Positions 1-8,493 of a stretch of DNA of 55,649 nt are shown here, one piece after another. The DNA is from Variovorax sp. WDL1 (GTDB taxonomy: Bacteria > Pseudomonadota > Gammaproteobacteria > Burkholderiales > Burkholderiaceae_C). The stretch spans positions 1 to 55,649 of the forward strand of contig NZ_LMTS01000218.1 in NCBI RefSeq assembly GCF_001541225.1, given 5' to 3'. The notes under the pieces were generated by a model that did not search any database, had not been told where the DNA came from, and saw nothing but the letters and a program-made list of their open reading frames with translations. Every line of letters begins with the position of its first letter. Position 1 is the stretch's first letter. A program made the position numbers and the translations under genes.

Positions 1-117
1 GATGACGAGGACGACCAGGAGTTCGAGCAGGGTGAAGCCGCAGCACAACCGATTGATAGGGCTCGCCAGCCCTTTACTGAGGAATTTTGAAGTCATTGCT
101 TGAGAAAGACCACGCAT
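1..117 (-). CDS. type IV pilin-like / type II secretion pseudopilin, N-terminus only (cut by window edge)
   Basis: The first 39 codons, read leftwards from an ATG at 117 (alternative ATG at 96), end in the class III prepilin signal GFTLLELLVVLVI. It has the Gly before the cleavage site, Phe+1 and Glu+5, followed by the hydrophobic helix. PilD-type peptidases cut after this Gly, and the subunit then joins a pilus or T2SS pseudopilus. The LLELLVVLVI wording is closest to GspH-type minor pseudopilins, but only the leader is visible, so the subtype is inferred. The leader is long (about 26 residues). The rest lies outside the window. Confidence 0.7.
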   Translation of the reverse strand, partial: MRGLSQAMTSKFLSKGLASPINRLCCGFTLLELLVVLVI

Positions 118-150
118 CAAGGATGCCCAAGCGCCGCCCGGCGTTGTGGG

Positions 151-468
151 CTATCTTGATGTAATTTTTCCCACTGCCAAGACTCGGAATCCATTGAGCA
201 ACTCGACCAATTGCCCTTCTTGGAGCCACTCTGCCTGTACTTCCGCTTCGGAAGATAAAGAACATACGGCTTTGCCCCTTGAGGTAATTGAGTCAAAAGC
301 GATCATTTGACACTCGACATCTCGGATGCACTGAAGGTATGCGTCGATATACCGTTGCCAGCGGATGGACAGGCGCATTCCCGAGTACGGGTCTGCGCTA
401 TGTCCGCCCAGATCTGGCGGAACCCATATAAAGTCAACAATTAGATCGGTTTTCATCGCACCTGTCAT
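151..468 (-). CDS. putative immunity protein for the adjacent RHS toxin tip
   Basis: A 105-residue protein with no signal peptide or membrane segment. Its start codon overlaps the stop of the shifted reading frame of the upstream toxin tip as ATGA at 465-468, the usual translational coupling of a polymorphic toxin and its cognate immunity gene. The N-terminal pattern VDFIW, PPDLGG and PYSGMRLSI recalls small Rhs/Imm-associated proteins that carry a GGR/P..G.R motif, but no family can be named with confidence. Codon use is visibly less GC-rich than in the housekeeping genes, as expected for a transferred toxin cassette. The ATG at 456 is an alternative start. The immunity role is inferred from position. 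Confidence 0.55.
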   Translation of the reverse strand: MTGAMKTDLIVDFIWVPPDLGGHSADPYSGMRLSIRWQRYIDAYLQCIRDVECQMIAFDSITSRGKAVCSLSSEAEVQAEWLQEGQLVELLNGFRVLAVGKITSR

Positions 469-1071
469 TCAAGGCTTCGGAAGAAGTCCGAGGTCCGCGC
501 ATTGAACGCAGAATCCGGGACCAGTGTTGTCGATGTTGGGATGCCTAAAACTTCAGTCGTAGACATTCCGCGGAACTCTCGTTGTGACAACGTCCTGCAA
601 CTCAGGATAAGTCTGGCGGAACTGCTCGGCACCCTGCCGAGTTTCCGAGAACCACTTGTCTCCCATTGAACGCCCTTCTGGGTGGGGTCGGAAGCCATGC
701 GTCGCGATGTCGTCAGCCTCTGCCTTCGAAACTGCGCGATACGCGTCGATGTAATTCTTGCTCCCCTTTGCCGCAGCACTACCCATTCCCTTCGCAGCCG
801 CCTGTGCTGCCCCTCTTAGTACTCCCAGTCCGCCACCGATGAGAAACTGCTCGCGATAGACGCCCTCAAGCGGCGGATCGTGGATTGGCGAATTGTCGAT
901 CCAGTTTCCAAGGGGCGTGCCTTGCACGTTCGACTGCGGAGCAACAGGAAACGCGGACGCACCGCCAACGCCAGCAGCGAGCGCTGCTGCCTCGCTGGCT
1001 TTCAGCCCGGATGGATCCGTCCGGTTCGCGGGATTGTTCCCCACGTACGCGCCAGCACATGGCGATCGCAT
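465..1071 (-). pseudogene. orphan RHS-repeat C-terminal toxin tip, frameshifted
   Basis: The reading frame starts with the conserved end of an RHS core, AYVGNNPANRTDPSGL, which in complete proteins marks the junction to the variable toxin. No RHS core lies upstream: the frame is closed by a TAA at 1144-1146, so this is a displaced tip. The toxin part reads YRAVSKAEADDIATHGFRP, then KWFSET, then TRVPRNVYD, a layout typical of small ADP-ribosyltransferase-like toxin domains; this assignment is by pattern only. The frame stops with TGA at 553-555. Skipping one T there restores a frame that continues EVLGIPTSTTLVPDS and ends at 465, overlapping the immunity ATG. A one-base insertion or a sequencing error is therefore likely. 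Confidence 0.65.
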
Positions 1072-1339
1072 GGCATCGATGCGAGCGATCTCGATGCATG
1101 CGCTGGCAATGCAGCGGTCTTCTTGTTCATTGGGGAAGCTCGATTATTTTTGGTGCCGCGGACTCTAGTCGAGCCTCTCGCAAAAACATACTCGCTTTTT
1201 GTCGCGCGAATCTGGTGAAATCCCCTGGCGGATTGACCTCTCGCTTCGCCAACAGCTTTGTCTCTCCGGCTTTGGGTGCGCTGGCCAGTTTGCTCAAATC
1301 CGATCCGGTCGGCGCTGGACCCACGCCAACCAGTTCGAG

Positions 1340-2317
1340 CTAAGCCCGGAAATGATCGAACGCCGCAAACTTCTGCGAGAGCGGCGTGCCCTGTGCATCG
1401 ACGATGCGCAAGCCGGGCGCCGCCTCGATGCGGCCGACGCGCGCGACCGGGGTGGCGCTCTGCCGTGCGGCCTCGAGCACGGCGGCGGCAGCAGAGGCCG
1501 GCGCGGCGAAAAGCAGCTCGTAGTCGTCGCCGCCTGCGAGCGCGCAACTGCGGCGCAGCGCCGGGTCCAGCGTGGCCGCGGCAGGGATGCCGATGAGCCC
1601 GCAGGCGACATCCGCATCCACCGTGGCGCCCACGCCGCTGGCGGCAAGGATATGGCCGAGATCGCCAACAAGCCCATCGCTCAGATCAATGGCGGCACTG
1701 GCGATGCCGCGCAGCGCCTGGCCCAGCGCGACGCGCGGCTCGGGCTCCTCCATGCGCCTGCGCGCCTGTTCGAAGGCCTCGGCCGGCAGCGCCAGCGTGC
1801 CGCGAAAGACCTCCAGCGCGAGCCGTGCGTCGCCCAGCGTGCCGCTGGCCCAGAGCTCGTCCCCCGGCTTGGCGCCTGAACGCAGCAGCGCTGCGCCGGC
1901 CGGCACCTCGCCGAAGACGGTGATGCAGAGATTCAGCGGCCCCCGCGTGGTGTCGCCGCCGACCAGCTCGCAGCCGTGCGCGTCGGCCAGCGCGAACAGG
2001 CCGCGCGAGAAGGCCTCGAGCCAGGCCTCGTCCACCGCGGGCAGCGCCAGCGCGAGGGTGAAGGCCAGCGGCTTCGCGCCGCAGGCCGCCAGGTCGCTCA
2101 GGTTGACCGCCAGCGCCTTGTGACCCAGGTGCACGGGGTCCACGGTCGAGAGGAAATGGCGGCCCTCGACCAGCATGTCGGTGGACACCGCGAGCTGCAT
2201 GCCGGGTGCCGGCGCGAGCAGCGCGCAGTCGTCCCCTATACCCAGAGGAGAACGCGCGGCCGAACGCTTGAAGTACCGGTCGATGAGGTCGAACTCGCCC
2301 ACCGTCATCGCCCTCAT
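1340..2317 (-). CDS. thiL: thiamine-monophosphate kinase
   Basis: A 325-residue protein of normal length for ThiL, which phosphorylates thiamine monophosphate to thiamine diphosphate with ATP in the last step of cofactor synthesis. Visible hallmarks are [10 protein letters not shown] at the N-terminus, the metal-binding GIGDDCALL, the dimer segment [18 protein letters not shown] in the middle, and AIDLSDGL followed by [10 protein letters not shown] near the end. The start ATG at 2317 overlaps the stop of the upstream ligase gene as ATGA, so the two genes are probably cotranslated. ATG at 2308 is an alternative start. A PgpA gene, the common partner of ThiL, is not found downstream; the toxin cassette sits there instead. 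Confidence 0.95.
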   Translation of the reverse strand: MRAMTVGEFDLIDRYFKRSAARSPLGIGDDCALLAPAPGMQLAVSTDMLVEGRHFLSTVDPVHLGHKALAVNLSDLAACGAKPLAFTLALALPAVDEAWLEAFSRGLFALADAHGCELVGGDTTRGPLNLCITVFGEVPAGAALLRSGAKPGDELWASGTLGDARLALEVFRGTLALPAEAFEQARRRMEEPEPRVALGQALRGIASAAIDLSDGLVGDLGHILAASGVGATVDADVACGLIGIPAAATLDPALRRSCALAGGDDYELLFAAPASAAAAVLEAARQSATPVARVGRIEAAPGLRIVDAQGTPLSQKFAAFDHFRA

Positions 2318-3504
2318 CCGTGCCGGAAGCGCTTCGCCGCCTGCCGCACGACCTCCGCCAGCAGCCGCTCCTTGGCCTGGCGCTCGCGCAGCCAGCGCGC
2401 GTCGTTGCGGTTGGCCTCCACGCTGGTGCGCAGCTGGCCCAGGGCCTCGGTGGCATCCAGCGCCTCGCTGTGCCATTCGAGCTGGGTCATGGTCATGAGA
2501 ATGTGGTCGCGCAGCGGCATGTGGCTGCCGGTGGCCGGGTCGACGTAAACCGCGTCGAGCCCGAAGCGGCAGGCCTGGAAGCGGTTGTAGGTGTAGACCA
2601 GGTAGTCGTCCTCGGTCGGCGTGAAGGGCTGCTCCTGCAGGAACCACGCGGCCAGCGACTGCACGTAGCCGGCCAGCGCCGCGGCGCGCTCGACCGTGAG
2701 CGGGGTGTCGAAGACGCGGATCTCGATGGTGCCGAACTCGGGCTTGGGCCGGATGTCCCAGTAGAAGTCCTTCATGCTGCGCACGACGCCGGTGCGGGTC
2801 ATGCGCTCGAAGTAGTTGCCGAACTCGCGCCAGCTGAGGGTGAAGGGCGCGCGGCCCGACAGGGGGAAGGCAAAGACCGAGTTGAGCCGCGCCGAGTCGA
2901 ACTGGGTGTCCTGCCCCTGCACGAAGGGCGAGGACGCCGACAGCGCGATGAAGTGCGGGATGTAGCGCGACATGCGGTGCAGCATCAGCAGGGCGCCGTC
3001 GGCATCGGGGCAGCCGATGTGCACGTGCTGGCCGAAGATGGTGAACTGCTTCGAGAGGTAGCCGTAGAGCTCCGACAGCTCGCGAAAGCGCGGCTTGTCG
3101 TAGATGCGCCGCTCGTGCCACTGCTGGAAGGCGTGGGTGCCGCCGCCCACCACCGCGATGTTGAGCTTGTCGGCATTCTTCACCAGCGCGTCGCGGATGG
3201 GCGTGAGCTGCGCCGCCACGTCCTTGGCCGAGTGGCAGATATCGGTCGAGATCTCGATCATGCTCGAGGTCATCTCGGGCACCACGCTGCCGGGCAGCGG
3301 GGTCTGCGCCATCAGGCGCAGCATGTCCTCGGCATAGGGCGCGAGGTCGTAGTCGTGGGTGTTGACCAGCTGCAGCTCGAGCTCGACGCCCAGCGACAGC
3401 GCCACCGACTTGTTGAAGGGCTCCAGCGGCACCACGCGGCTCTCCGGAGAGCCGGGGATCGGCGGCGTTCCATCGGCCGGCCGGGCGGTTTCGAAGACGC
3501 TCAT
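2314..3504 (-). CDS. YbdK-type carboxylate-amine ligase (glutamate-cysteine ligase 2 family)
   Basis: About 396 residues from the ATG at 3504 (an in-frame ATG at 3525 is less likely). It belongs to the GCS2 family: [12 protein letters not shown] starts the catalytic fold, followed by [28 protein letters not shown] and [12 protein letters not shown], which carry the acidic metal ligands and the His/Arg substrate-contact residues of the family. Members show weak glutamate-cysteine ligase activity in vitro and their natural substrate is often unknown, so gshA function should not be assumed. It is followed by thiL with a 4-base overlap and preceded by the antiporter gene on the same strand, which suggests an operon. 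Confidence 0.88.
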   Translation of the reverse strand: MSVFETARPADGTPPIPGSPESRVVPLEPFNKSVALSLGVELELQLVNTHDYDLAPYAEDMLRLMAQTPLPGSVVPEMTSSMIEISTDICHSAKDVAAQLTPIRDALVKNADKLNIAVVGGGTHAFQQWHERRIYDKPRFRELSELYGYLSKQFTIFGQHVHIGCPDADGALLMLHRMSRYIPHFIALSASSPFVQGQDTQFDSARLNSVFAFPLSGRAPFTLSWREFGNYFERMTRTGVVRSMKDFYWDIRPKPEFGTIEIRVFDTPLTVERAAALAGYVQSLAAWFLQEQPFTPTEDDYLVYTYNRFQACRFGLDAVYVDPATGSHMPLRDHILMTMTQLEWHSEALDATEALGQLRTSVEANRNDARWLRERQAKERLLAEVVRQAAKRFRHG

Positions 3505-3577
3505 GTCGACCCCCACGCTTTGCACTTGGTGTCATGGCTGCCCCCGGAGAGGCCGCGAGCTTGCTTGGGCGCTGCAC

Positions 3578-4846
3578 TCATCGCTGCGTGTCCTCCGTGA
3601 CGCTGAAGGCCTCGGGCAACCAGGGCCTGGAGCTTTCGCCTGCGCCGTGGATGGCGACGGTGGCAAGCACCGCGCCGAGCACCTCCATCAGCAGGATGGC
3701 AGGCAGCGCGATCTGCGTGATCATCGCACCCAGCAGCGGCGAGGCGGTGACGAAGGCCGAGGTGATCAGGAGTGCGATGGACGACAGCGGCGACATTGCG
3801 CAGCCCACCCACAGGGCCTGGCGCCAGCTCGCGCCGCTGCCGGGGTTGGCGATGGCCACGCCCGCGACCTTGGCGATCGTGCGCACGCTGATCACCGCCA
3901 GCACCACGCTGGCGACGGGCAGGCTCCAGTCGGCCTGCGCCGCCACCACCGACACCAGCACGAACATCAGCATGGTGAGCAGCGAGGCCGCGGTGCCAAG
4001 TTGGCGCGGCCAGACCCAGGGCTTGGGATGCAGCGCCTTGAGCAGCACGCCGCCGATCAGCGCCGCCAGCGGGGCCGAGCCACCGAAATGCGCGGCCAGC
4101 GCGGCGCCGGCCGCGATGATCGCAAGCAGCAGGATCGAGGTGTTCTCGCTGGCCGGGCTCATCACGCGCAGCGCGGAGCGCAGCGACAACGCCATCAGCG
4201 CGCCCACCACGAAGGACAGGCCCAGCACCACCGCCACGGGGTAGAGCTTCTGGAACAGGCCCAGCGGCGCGTGCTCGATCAGCCCGGCCTGCGCATAGCC
4301 CAGCGCCAGCGCGTAGAAGGTGTTGAGCGTCGCCAGCGTCAGCGCGCGCTCGGTCACCGGGCCGGAGCCGCGGGTGTCCATCACCACCCGGCTCAGCACC
4401 GCCGGCGACGCCACGATCGCCATCAGCGCGATCGGGTTGGCCACCGGGTCGGGCACGTCCATCCAGTGGAGCACCCAGAACACGCCGAAGTAGGTCAGCG
4501 TGGCTTCGAGCAGGCTCTGCACCAGCACCATCGGGTTGTGGCGGAACCAGCGCAACGGCAGCCGGCCACCGGCCTCGAACAGCACGATCGCCACGCCGAG
4601 TTCGAGCAGGAACAGGCTGATGCCCTGCAGCGGCCACATCGCGCCCTCGAAGCCCGCCAGGCCGACCACCGTGCCGACCACCGAGTAGCCGACCACCTTG
4701 GGCATGCCCGTATAGCGCTGCACCAGGTGGCCGGCCGCGGCGGCCGCGGCCAGCAGCAGCGACCACAGCACCGTGGGCAGGCCCGCCGAGGGCCGCACCC
4801 ACTCGGACCAGAAACCCAGCAGGTCGTGGGGAATGAAAGAACTCAT
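3578..4846 (-). CDS. CPA2-type cation/proton antiporter membrane protein
   Basis: A 422-residue membrane protein from the ATG at 4846, with about a dozen hydrophobic segments. The N-terminal part has GYSVVGTVVGL and FLLELGVAIVLFEAGGRL, the typical CPA2 pattern with the E/D-rich TM helix. A central segment reads IVASPAVLSRVV, and later LAALIGGVLLKAL. There is no obvious RCK/TrkA-N cytoplasmic domain, so it is a bare transporter core that would exchange Na+ or K+ for H+. It lies upstream of the YbdK-type ligase on the same strand with a gap of about 73 bases. The ion specificity cannot be read from the sequence. Confidence 0.85.
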   Translation of the reverse strand: MSSFIPHDLLGFWSEWVRPSAGLPTVLWSLLLAAAAAAGHLVQRYTGMPKVVGYSVVGTVVGLAGFEGAMWPLQGISLFLLELGVAIVLFEAGGRLPLRWFRHNPMVLVQSLLEATLTYFGVFWVLHWMDVPDPVANPIALMAIVASPAVLSRVVMDTRGSGPVTERALTLATLNTFYALALGYAQAGLIEHAPLGLFQKLYPVAVVLGLSFVVGALMALSLRSALRVMSPASENTSILLLAIIAAGAALAAHFGGSAPLAALIGGVLLKALHPKPWVWPRQLGTAASLLTMLMFVLVSVVAAQADWSLPVASVVLAVISVRTIAKVAGVAIANPGSGASWRQALWVGCAMSPLSSIALLITSAFVTASPLLGAMITQIALPAILLMEVLGAVLATVAIHGAGESSRPWLPEAFSVTEDTQR

Positions 4847-4943
4847 CAGGCCAATCTGTTCAAACAAGGGCGCGGGCGCCGGGCAGGGGCCGCGCATCGA
4901 GCAGAGCGCACGGGGCGTTCATGCTCGAGGAAGAAGGTTGCGT

Positions 4944-5339
4944 TCAGTGCAGCACGCGCGAGACGGGCGGGCCGCCCGTGTCGGCTTCCAGCACGAACAC
5001 GGGAATCGCGACGTCGAAGCGCTCGCCGTGCTCGGTCACGAAGAAATAGCTCCCATGCATGGTACCGCTGGGCGCCTGCAGCCGGCATCCGCTGGTATAG
5101 CGGAAGGACTGCCCCGGCGCCAGGAGCGGCTGCTGGCCGATCACGCCGAGGCCCTTGACCTCCTGCGTCTTTCCTGTCGCGTCGTTGATGAGCCAGTGCC
5201 GGGAGATCAGCTGCGCCGCCACGCGACCCGTGTTGGTCACGGTGATCGTGTAGGCAAAGGTGTAGACCCGGTCTTCGGGCGAAGACTGGTCCGGCAGGTA
5301 GCGCGGGTCGACCTGGACGTTGATCGGTTGGCTGGACAT
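4944..5339 (-). CDS. apaG: ApaG/DUF525 domain protein
   Basis: A 131-residue protein, the full length of the ApaG family, which has a fibronectin-III-like beta-sandwich fold. Diagnostic segments are VYTFAYTITVTNTG, LISRHWLINDA, EVKGLGVIGQQPLL and SGTMHGSYFF. Bacterial ApaG is linked to cobalt resistance and magnesium efflux, but its biochemical role is not established. It is transcribed away from rpe across a gap of only about 50 bases, so the two promoters must lie close together. The start codon is the only ATG upstream of the conserved core. Confidence 0.95.
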   Translation of the reverse strand: MSSQPINVQVDPRYLPDQSSPEDRVYTFAYTITVTNTGRVAAQLISRHWLINDATGKTQEVKGLGVIGQQPLLAPGQSFRYTSGCRLQAPSGTMHGSYFFVTEHGERFDVAIPVFVLEADTGGPPVSRVLH

Positions 5340-5389
5340 CGGGGCGATGTTAACAACGGATGAAAGACAGCCTGCGACAATCCACGCCC

Positions 5390-6085
5390 ATGAGCAGCAG
5401 CCGCACCTTCCGGATCGCCCCTTCCATCCTTTCGGCCGACTTCGCGCGCCTCGGCGCCGAAGTGAGCGATGTGATCGCCGCCGGCGCCGACTGGATCCAT
5501 TTCGACGTCATGGACAACCACTACGTGCCGAACCTCACCTTCGGCCCCATGGTCTGCCAGGCGCTCAAGCCCCATGCGAAGACGGCCGGCGGCACGCCGG
5601 TGCCGATCGACGTGCACCTGATGATCGAGCCGGTAGATGCGCTGGCCGCTGCCTTTGCCCAGGCCGGAGCCGACTACATCAGCTTTCATCCCGATGCATC
5701 ACCCCACACGCACCGCAGCATCCAGGCCATCAAGGCGGCAGGCTGCAAGGCGGGGCTGGTGTTCAATCCGGGCGCGGGGCTGGAGCCGCTGGACTGGGCC
5801 ATCGACGACATCGACCTGATCCTGATCATGAGCGTGAACCCGGGCTTCGGCGGCCAGAGCTTCATCGACTCGGCGCTGCGCAAGATCGAACTGGCGCGCA
5901 AGCGCATCGAGGCCAGCGGGCGCGACATCCGCCTGGAGGTCGATGGCGGCATCAAGACCGACAACATCGCCCGCGTGGCCAATGCCGGCGCCGACACTTT
6001 CGTCGCCGGCAGCGCGATCTTCAATGCCAAGGATTACGCGGGCGTGATCGCCGAGATGCGCACACGCCTCGAATCCAGCTCCTAG
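5390..6085 (+). CDS. rpe: ribulose-phosphate 3-epimerase
   Basis: 231 residues from the ATG at 5390 (an upstream in-frame ATG at 5360 would add ten residues not seen in the family). It interconverts D-ribulose 5-phosphate and D-xylulose 5-phosphate in the pentose-phosphate and Calvin routes. The TIM barrel is complete: [10 protein letters not shown], then [19 protein letters not shown] with the metal-ligand His and Asp, VDVHLM-type segment, [11 protein letters not shown], and VDGGI with the second Asp. Its stop codon overlaps that of the convergent small gene in a shared CTAG. Confidence 0.96.
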   Translation: MSSSRTFRIAPSILSADFARLGAEVSDVIAAGADWIHFDVMDNHYVPNLTFGPMVCQALKPHAKTAGGTPVPIDVHLMIEPVDALAAAFAQAGADYISFHPDASPHTHRSIQAIKAAGCKAGLVFNPGAGLEPLDWAIDDIDLILIMSVNPGFGGQSFIDSALRKIELARKRIEASGRDIRLEVDGGIKTDNIARVANAGADTFVAGSAIFNAKDYAGVIAEMRTRLESSS

Positions 6086-6333
6086 CGCCTCACCTTTTCG
6101 TTGTAGACGCGGTCGGCCTCGGGACCGCGATCGGTATCGACCACGCCGCGTTCCACGTCTTCCATCGCCTTGCGGCCGATCTCGGAGCCGTCCTGGTTCT
6201 GCTGGCTGTCGGAAGACTCGTCTCGCTCGTGTGGCAGGCGCGGAGCCGACTCGCCGCCCTGCTCGGTCTTGGTCTTGCCGCCGCCCGCGTCCTTGAGCGG
6301 ATCGGTCCTCGCGGGCGCCTTCTTGCTGGCCAT
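6082..6333 (-). CDS. small hydrophilic protein of unknown function
   Basis: 83 residues, very rich in Lys, Glu, Asp, Gln and Ser, with no hydrophobic segment, so probably disordered and cytosolic. The start at 6333 is chosen because an AAGGAG ribosome-binding site lies nine bases upstream on the minus strand; an in-frame ATG at 6354 would place that site inside the gene. Part of the sequence, [12 protein letters not shown], may form a short helix. It overlaps the end of rpe by four bases in convergent orientation. No family recognised. Confidence 0.6.
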   Translation of the reverse strand: MASKKAPARTDPLKDAGGGKTKTEQGGESAPRLPHERDESSDSQQNQDGSEIGRKAMEDVERGVVDTDRGPEADRVYNEKVRR

Positions 6334-6427
6334 GGCTTTGCTCTCCTTAGTCATTCCGCCTTGTGGCACGCCATCGCGGAAAGCCCGGTAGGACCCCCAT
6401 GCGCCGCCCTGTAGGATCAGCGGCGAG

Positions 6428-7447
6428 ATGAGCGAGCAGCAGCCACCCGCACCCGACCTCCTTCGCATCCACGGCTTCACCTCCCTCGAGCCCGGGCCGA
6501 GGCTGATCGTCCTGGGCGGCGTGCACGGCGACGAAACCTGCGGCACCGTGGGCATCGAGCGTGCCCTGGCCGAGCTCGACAGCGGCGCCCTGCAGCTGCT
6601 GCGGGGCCAGCTCACCCTGGTGCCCGTGGCCAACCCGCTGGCGCGCAGGCTGATGCGGCGCGAAGGCGAGCGCAACCTCAACCGCCTGTTCAAGCCAACG
6701 CCCACGGGCCAGGCCCCGTCCGACTACGAGGCCCGCATCACCGACCTGCTGTGCCCACTGCTCGAGCGCCACGACGTGCTGCTGGACCTGCATTCCTTCC
6801 AGAGCGAGGGCGAGGCCTTCGCGATGATCGGCCCGCGCGACAACGCCGGCACGCTGGAGCCCTTCGCCCGCGCCTTCGAGGAGGGGCGGCTCGCGCTTCA
6901 CATGGGCACGCGGCGCGTGGTCGAGGGCTGGCTCGACATCTATGCGGCCGGCCTGGCGCAGCGCGCCGGCGGGAAGGCGGCGGACGAGGCCGCGTTGGCA
7001 TTCGGCTGGGGCACCAACGAATACATGCGCAGCCGCGGCGGCTACGGCGTCACGCTCGAATGCGGCCAGCATCAGGACCCGGCGGCGCCCGAGGTCGCGC
7101 ACCGCGCCATCCATGCGGCACTGCGCCTGTTGGGCATGATCGCGGCCGATCCGCGCGCCGAGCCGCCGGCGGCGCCCGTGCTGCTGCGCTTGATCAGCGT
7201 GACCGACCGCGACAGCGAGGACGACCAGTTCGTACGCGAATGGGCGACCTTCGACCCGGTGGCAAAGGGCGAGCCCATCGGCGTGCGGGCCGACGGCAGC
7301 GTGCTGGCGGCCGAGCGCGACGGCTACATCGTGTTCCCGAACGCGCAGGCGCTGCCCGGGACCGAGTGGTTCTACTTCGCAGTCGAGAGCGAGCGCGACC
7401 TGCGGCGGCCAGCCGCCCGAGCCGCCGCGCAGAGCGTCCAGCCCTGA
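6428..7447 (+). CDS. succinylglutamate desuccinylase / aspartoacylase family zinc hydrolase
   Basis: 339 residues. The family removes acyl groups from N-acyl amino acids and uses a carboxypeptidase-like zinc site. The zinc motif HGDE is in VLGGVHGDETCGTVG near residues 30-45, the second zinc His is in LLDLHSFQ, and the substrate Arg-rich segment REGERNLNRLF lies between. The region TLECGQHQD late in the catalytic domain supplies the general-base Glu, and the C-terminal 80 residues form the beta-domain typical of AstE/AspA. It is not within an arginine-degradation cluster, so the substrate is unknown. It reads towards ku with a 71-base gap. Confidence 0.88.
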   Translation: MSEQQPPAPDLLRIHGFTSLEPGPRLIVLGGVHGDETCGTVGIERALAELDSGALQLLRGQLTLVPVANPLARRLMRREGERNLNRLFKPTPTGQAPSDYEARITDLLCPLLERHDVLLDLHSFQSEGEAFAMIGPRDNAGTLEPFARAFEEGRLALHMGTRRVVEGWLDIYAAGLAQRAGGKAADEAALAFGWGTNEYMRSRGGYGVTLECGQHQDPAAPEVAHRAIHAALRLLGMIAADPRAEPPAAPVLLRLISVTDRDSEDDQFVREWATFDPVAKGEPIGVRADGSVLAAERDGYIVFPNAQALPGTEWFYFAVESERDLRRPAARAAAQSVQP

Positions 7448-7518
7448 CGCGGGGCACCGCCGCGTTCCTACATGCGCGCCGGCATGGCCGCCCTACGGTA
7501 GCTTTCCGGAGAATCGCC

Positions 7519-8484
7519 ATGCCTGCAGCCAAGACCAAGACTCCCGCGCCCCGCGTCCTGTGGAAAGGCGCGATCAGCTTCGGCCTGGTCCACGTCCCGG
7601 TCGCCCTCTATTCGGCGACTGTCGACCACAGCATCGACTTCGACTGGCTCGACAAGCGCAGCATGGACCCGGTGGGCTACAAGCGCATCAACAAGAAGAC
7701 CGGCAAGGAGATCGCGCGCGAGCAGATCGTGAAGGGCGTCGAGGTCGACGACGGCCAGTACGTGGTGCTGAGCGACCAGGAGATCACCGACGCCTATCCA
7801 CGCACCACGCAGACGATCGAGATCGAGACCTTCGTGCCGGCCGACAGCATCCCGTTCGTCTACCTGGAGCGGCCCTACTACCTGGCGCCGATCAACCGCG
7901 GCGGCAAGGTCTACGCGCTGCTGCGCGAGACCCTGCGGCGCACCGGCCGGATCGGCGTGGCGCGGGTGGTGATCCAGACCAAGCAGCACCTCGCGGCCCT
8001 GGTGCCCGTCGGGCCTGGCCTGGTGCTGAACCTGCTGCGCTGGGGTGCCGACATCCGCCCCTGGAAAGACCTGCCGCTGCCCGCCGAGAACGCCAGGCAG
8101 GCCGGCCTCGCCGAACGGGAGCTGAAGATGGCTGCCGAGCTGGTGGAGGACATGAGCTCCGACTGGGACCCCGAAGCCTTCAAGGACTCCTTCAAGGACG
8201 AGATCCTGCGCCTGGTCGACCGCAAGGTCGAAGCGGGCAAGACCGAATCGGTGACGAAGCTCGGTCCCATGGAGGAGCAGGACGGCGCCCGCCCGAGCGC
8301 GAAGATCCTGGACCTGACCGAGCTGCTGCAGCGCAGCCTGCGCAAGGGCGGCAAGACGGCCGAGACAAGCCCGGAAGCCGGCGACGAGCCCGCGCCGTCC
8401 AAGGCCCGCAAGCCGGCCGCCAAGCGCGCGGCCCGCAAGCGCGCCCCCGCACGCAAGGCGGCCACGCGCCGCAAGGCAGCCTGA
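7519..8484 (+). CDS. ku: non-homologous end-joining protein Ku
   Basis: 321 residues. Bacterial Ku forms a homodimeric ring on DNA ends and recruits LigD. The core starts with LWKGAISFGLVHVPVALYSAT and continues through YKRINKKTGKEI and YYLAPINRGGKVYALLRETL. The C-terminal 60 residues are a Lys/Arg/Ala-rich basic tail (KPAAKRAARKRAP), which in other species binds DNA and lets Ku thread inwards from the end. ligD follows after nine bases, so both are made from one transcript. The start ATG is preceded by a GGAG-like site (CCGGAGAAT). Confidence 0.97.
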   Translation: MPAAKTKTPAPRVLWKGAISFGLVHVPVALYSATVDHSIDFDWLDKRSMDPVGYKRINKKTGKEIAREQIVKGVEVDDGQYVVLSDQEITDAYPRTTQTIEIETFVPADSIPFVYLERPYYLAPINRGGKVYALLRETLRRTGRIGVARVVIQTKQHLAALVPVGPGLVLNLLRWGADIRPWKDLPLPAENARQAGLAERELKMAAELVEDMSSDWDPEAFKDSFKDEILRLVDRKVEAGKTESVTKLGPMEEQDGARPSAKILDLTELLQRSLRKGGKTAETSPEAGDEPAPSKARKPAAKRAARKRAPARKAATRRKAA

Positions 8485-8493
8485 GGCGCCGCC

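Noticed and set aside
1127..1324. 65-codon open frame between thiL and the RHS tip, minus strand
   Set aside because: No ribosome-binding site, no recognisable domain, and it overlaps the open frame of the RHS remnant; kept only as an observation.
2640..2670. GGAACC in the YbdK-type ligase gene
   Set aside because: No CCACNNA at 15 or 16 bases and it is inside a gene.
2320..3600. Long open frame on the plus strand opposite the YbdK-type ligase
   Set aside because: Arg/Gly/Val-rich shadow of a GC-rich gene; no start signal and no family.
4543..4572. GGAACC followed by CCAC inside the antiporter gene
   Set aside because: Spacing is 17 bases, the last position is G instead of A (CCACCGG), and it lies within a coding region.
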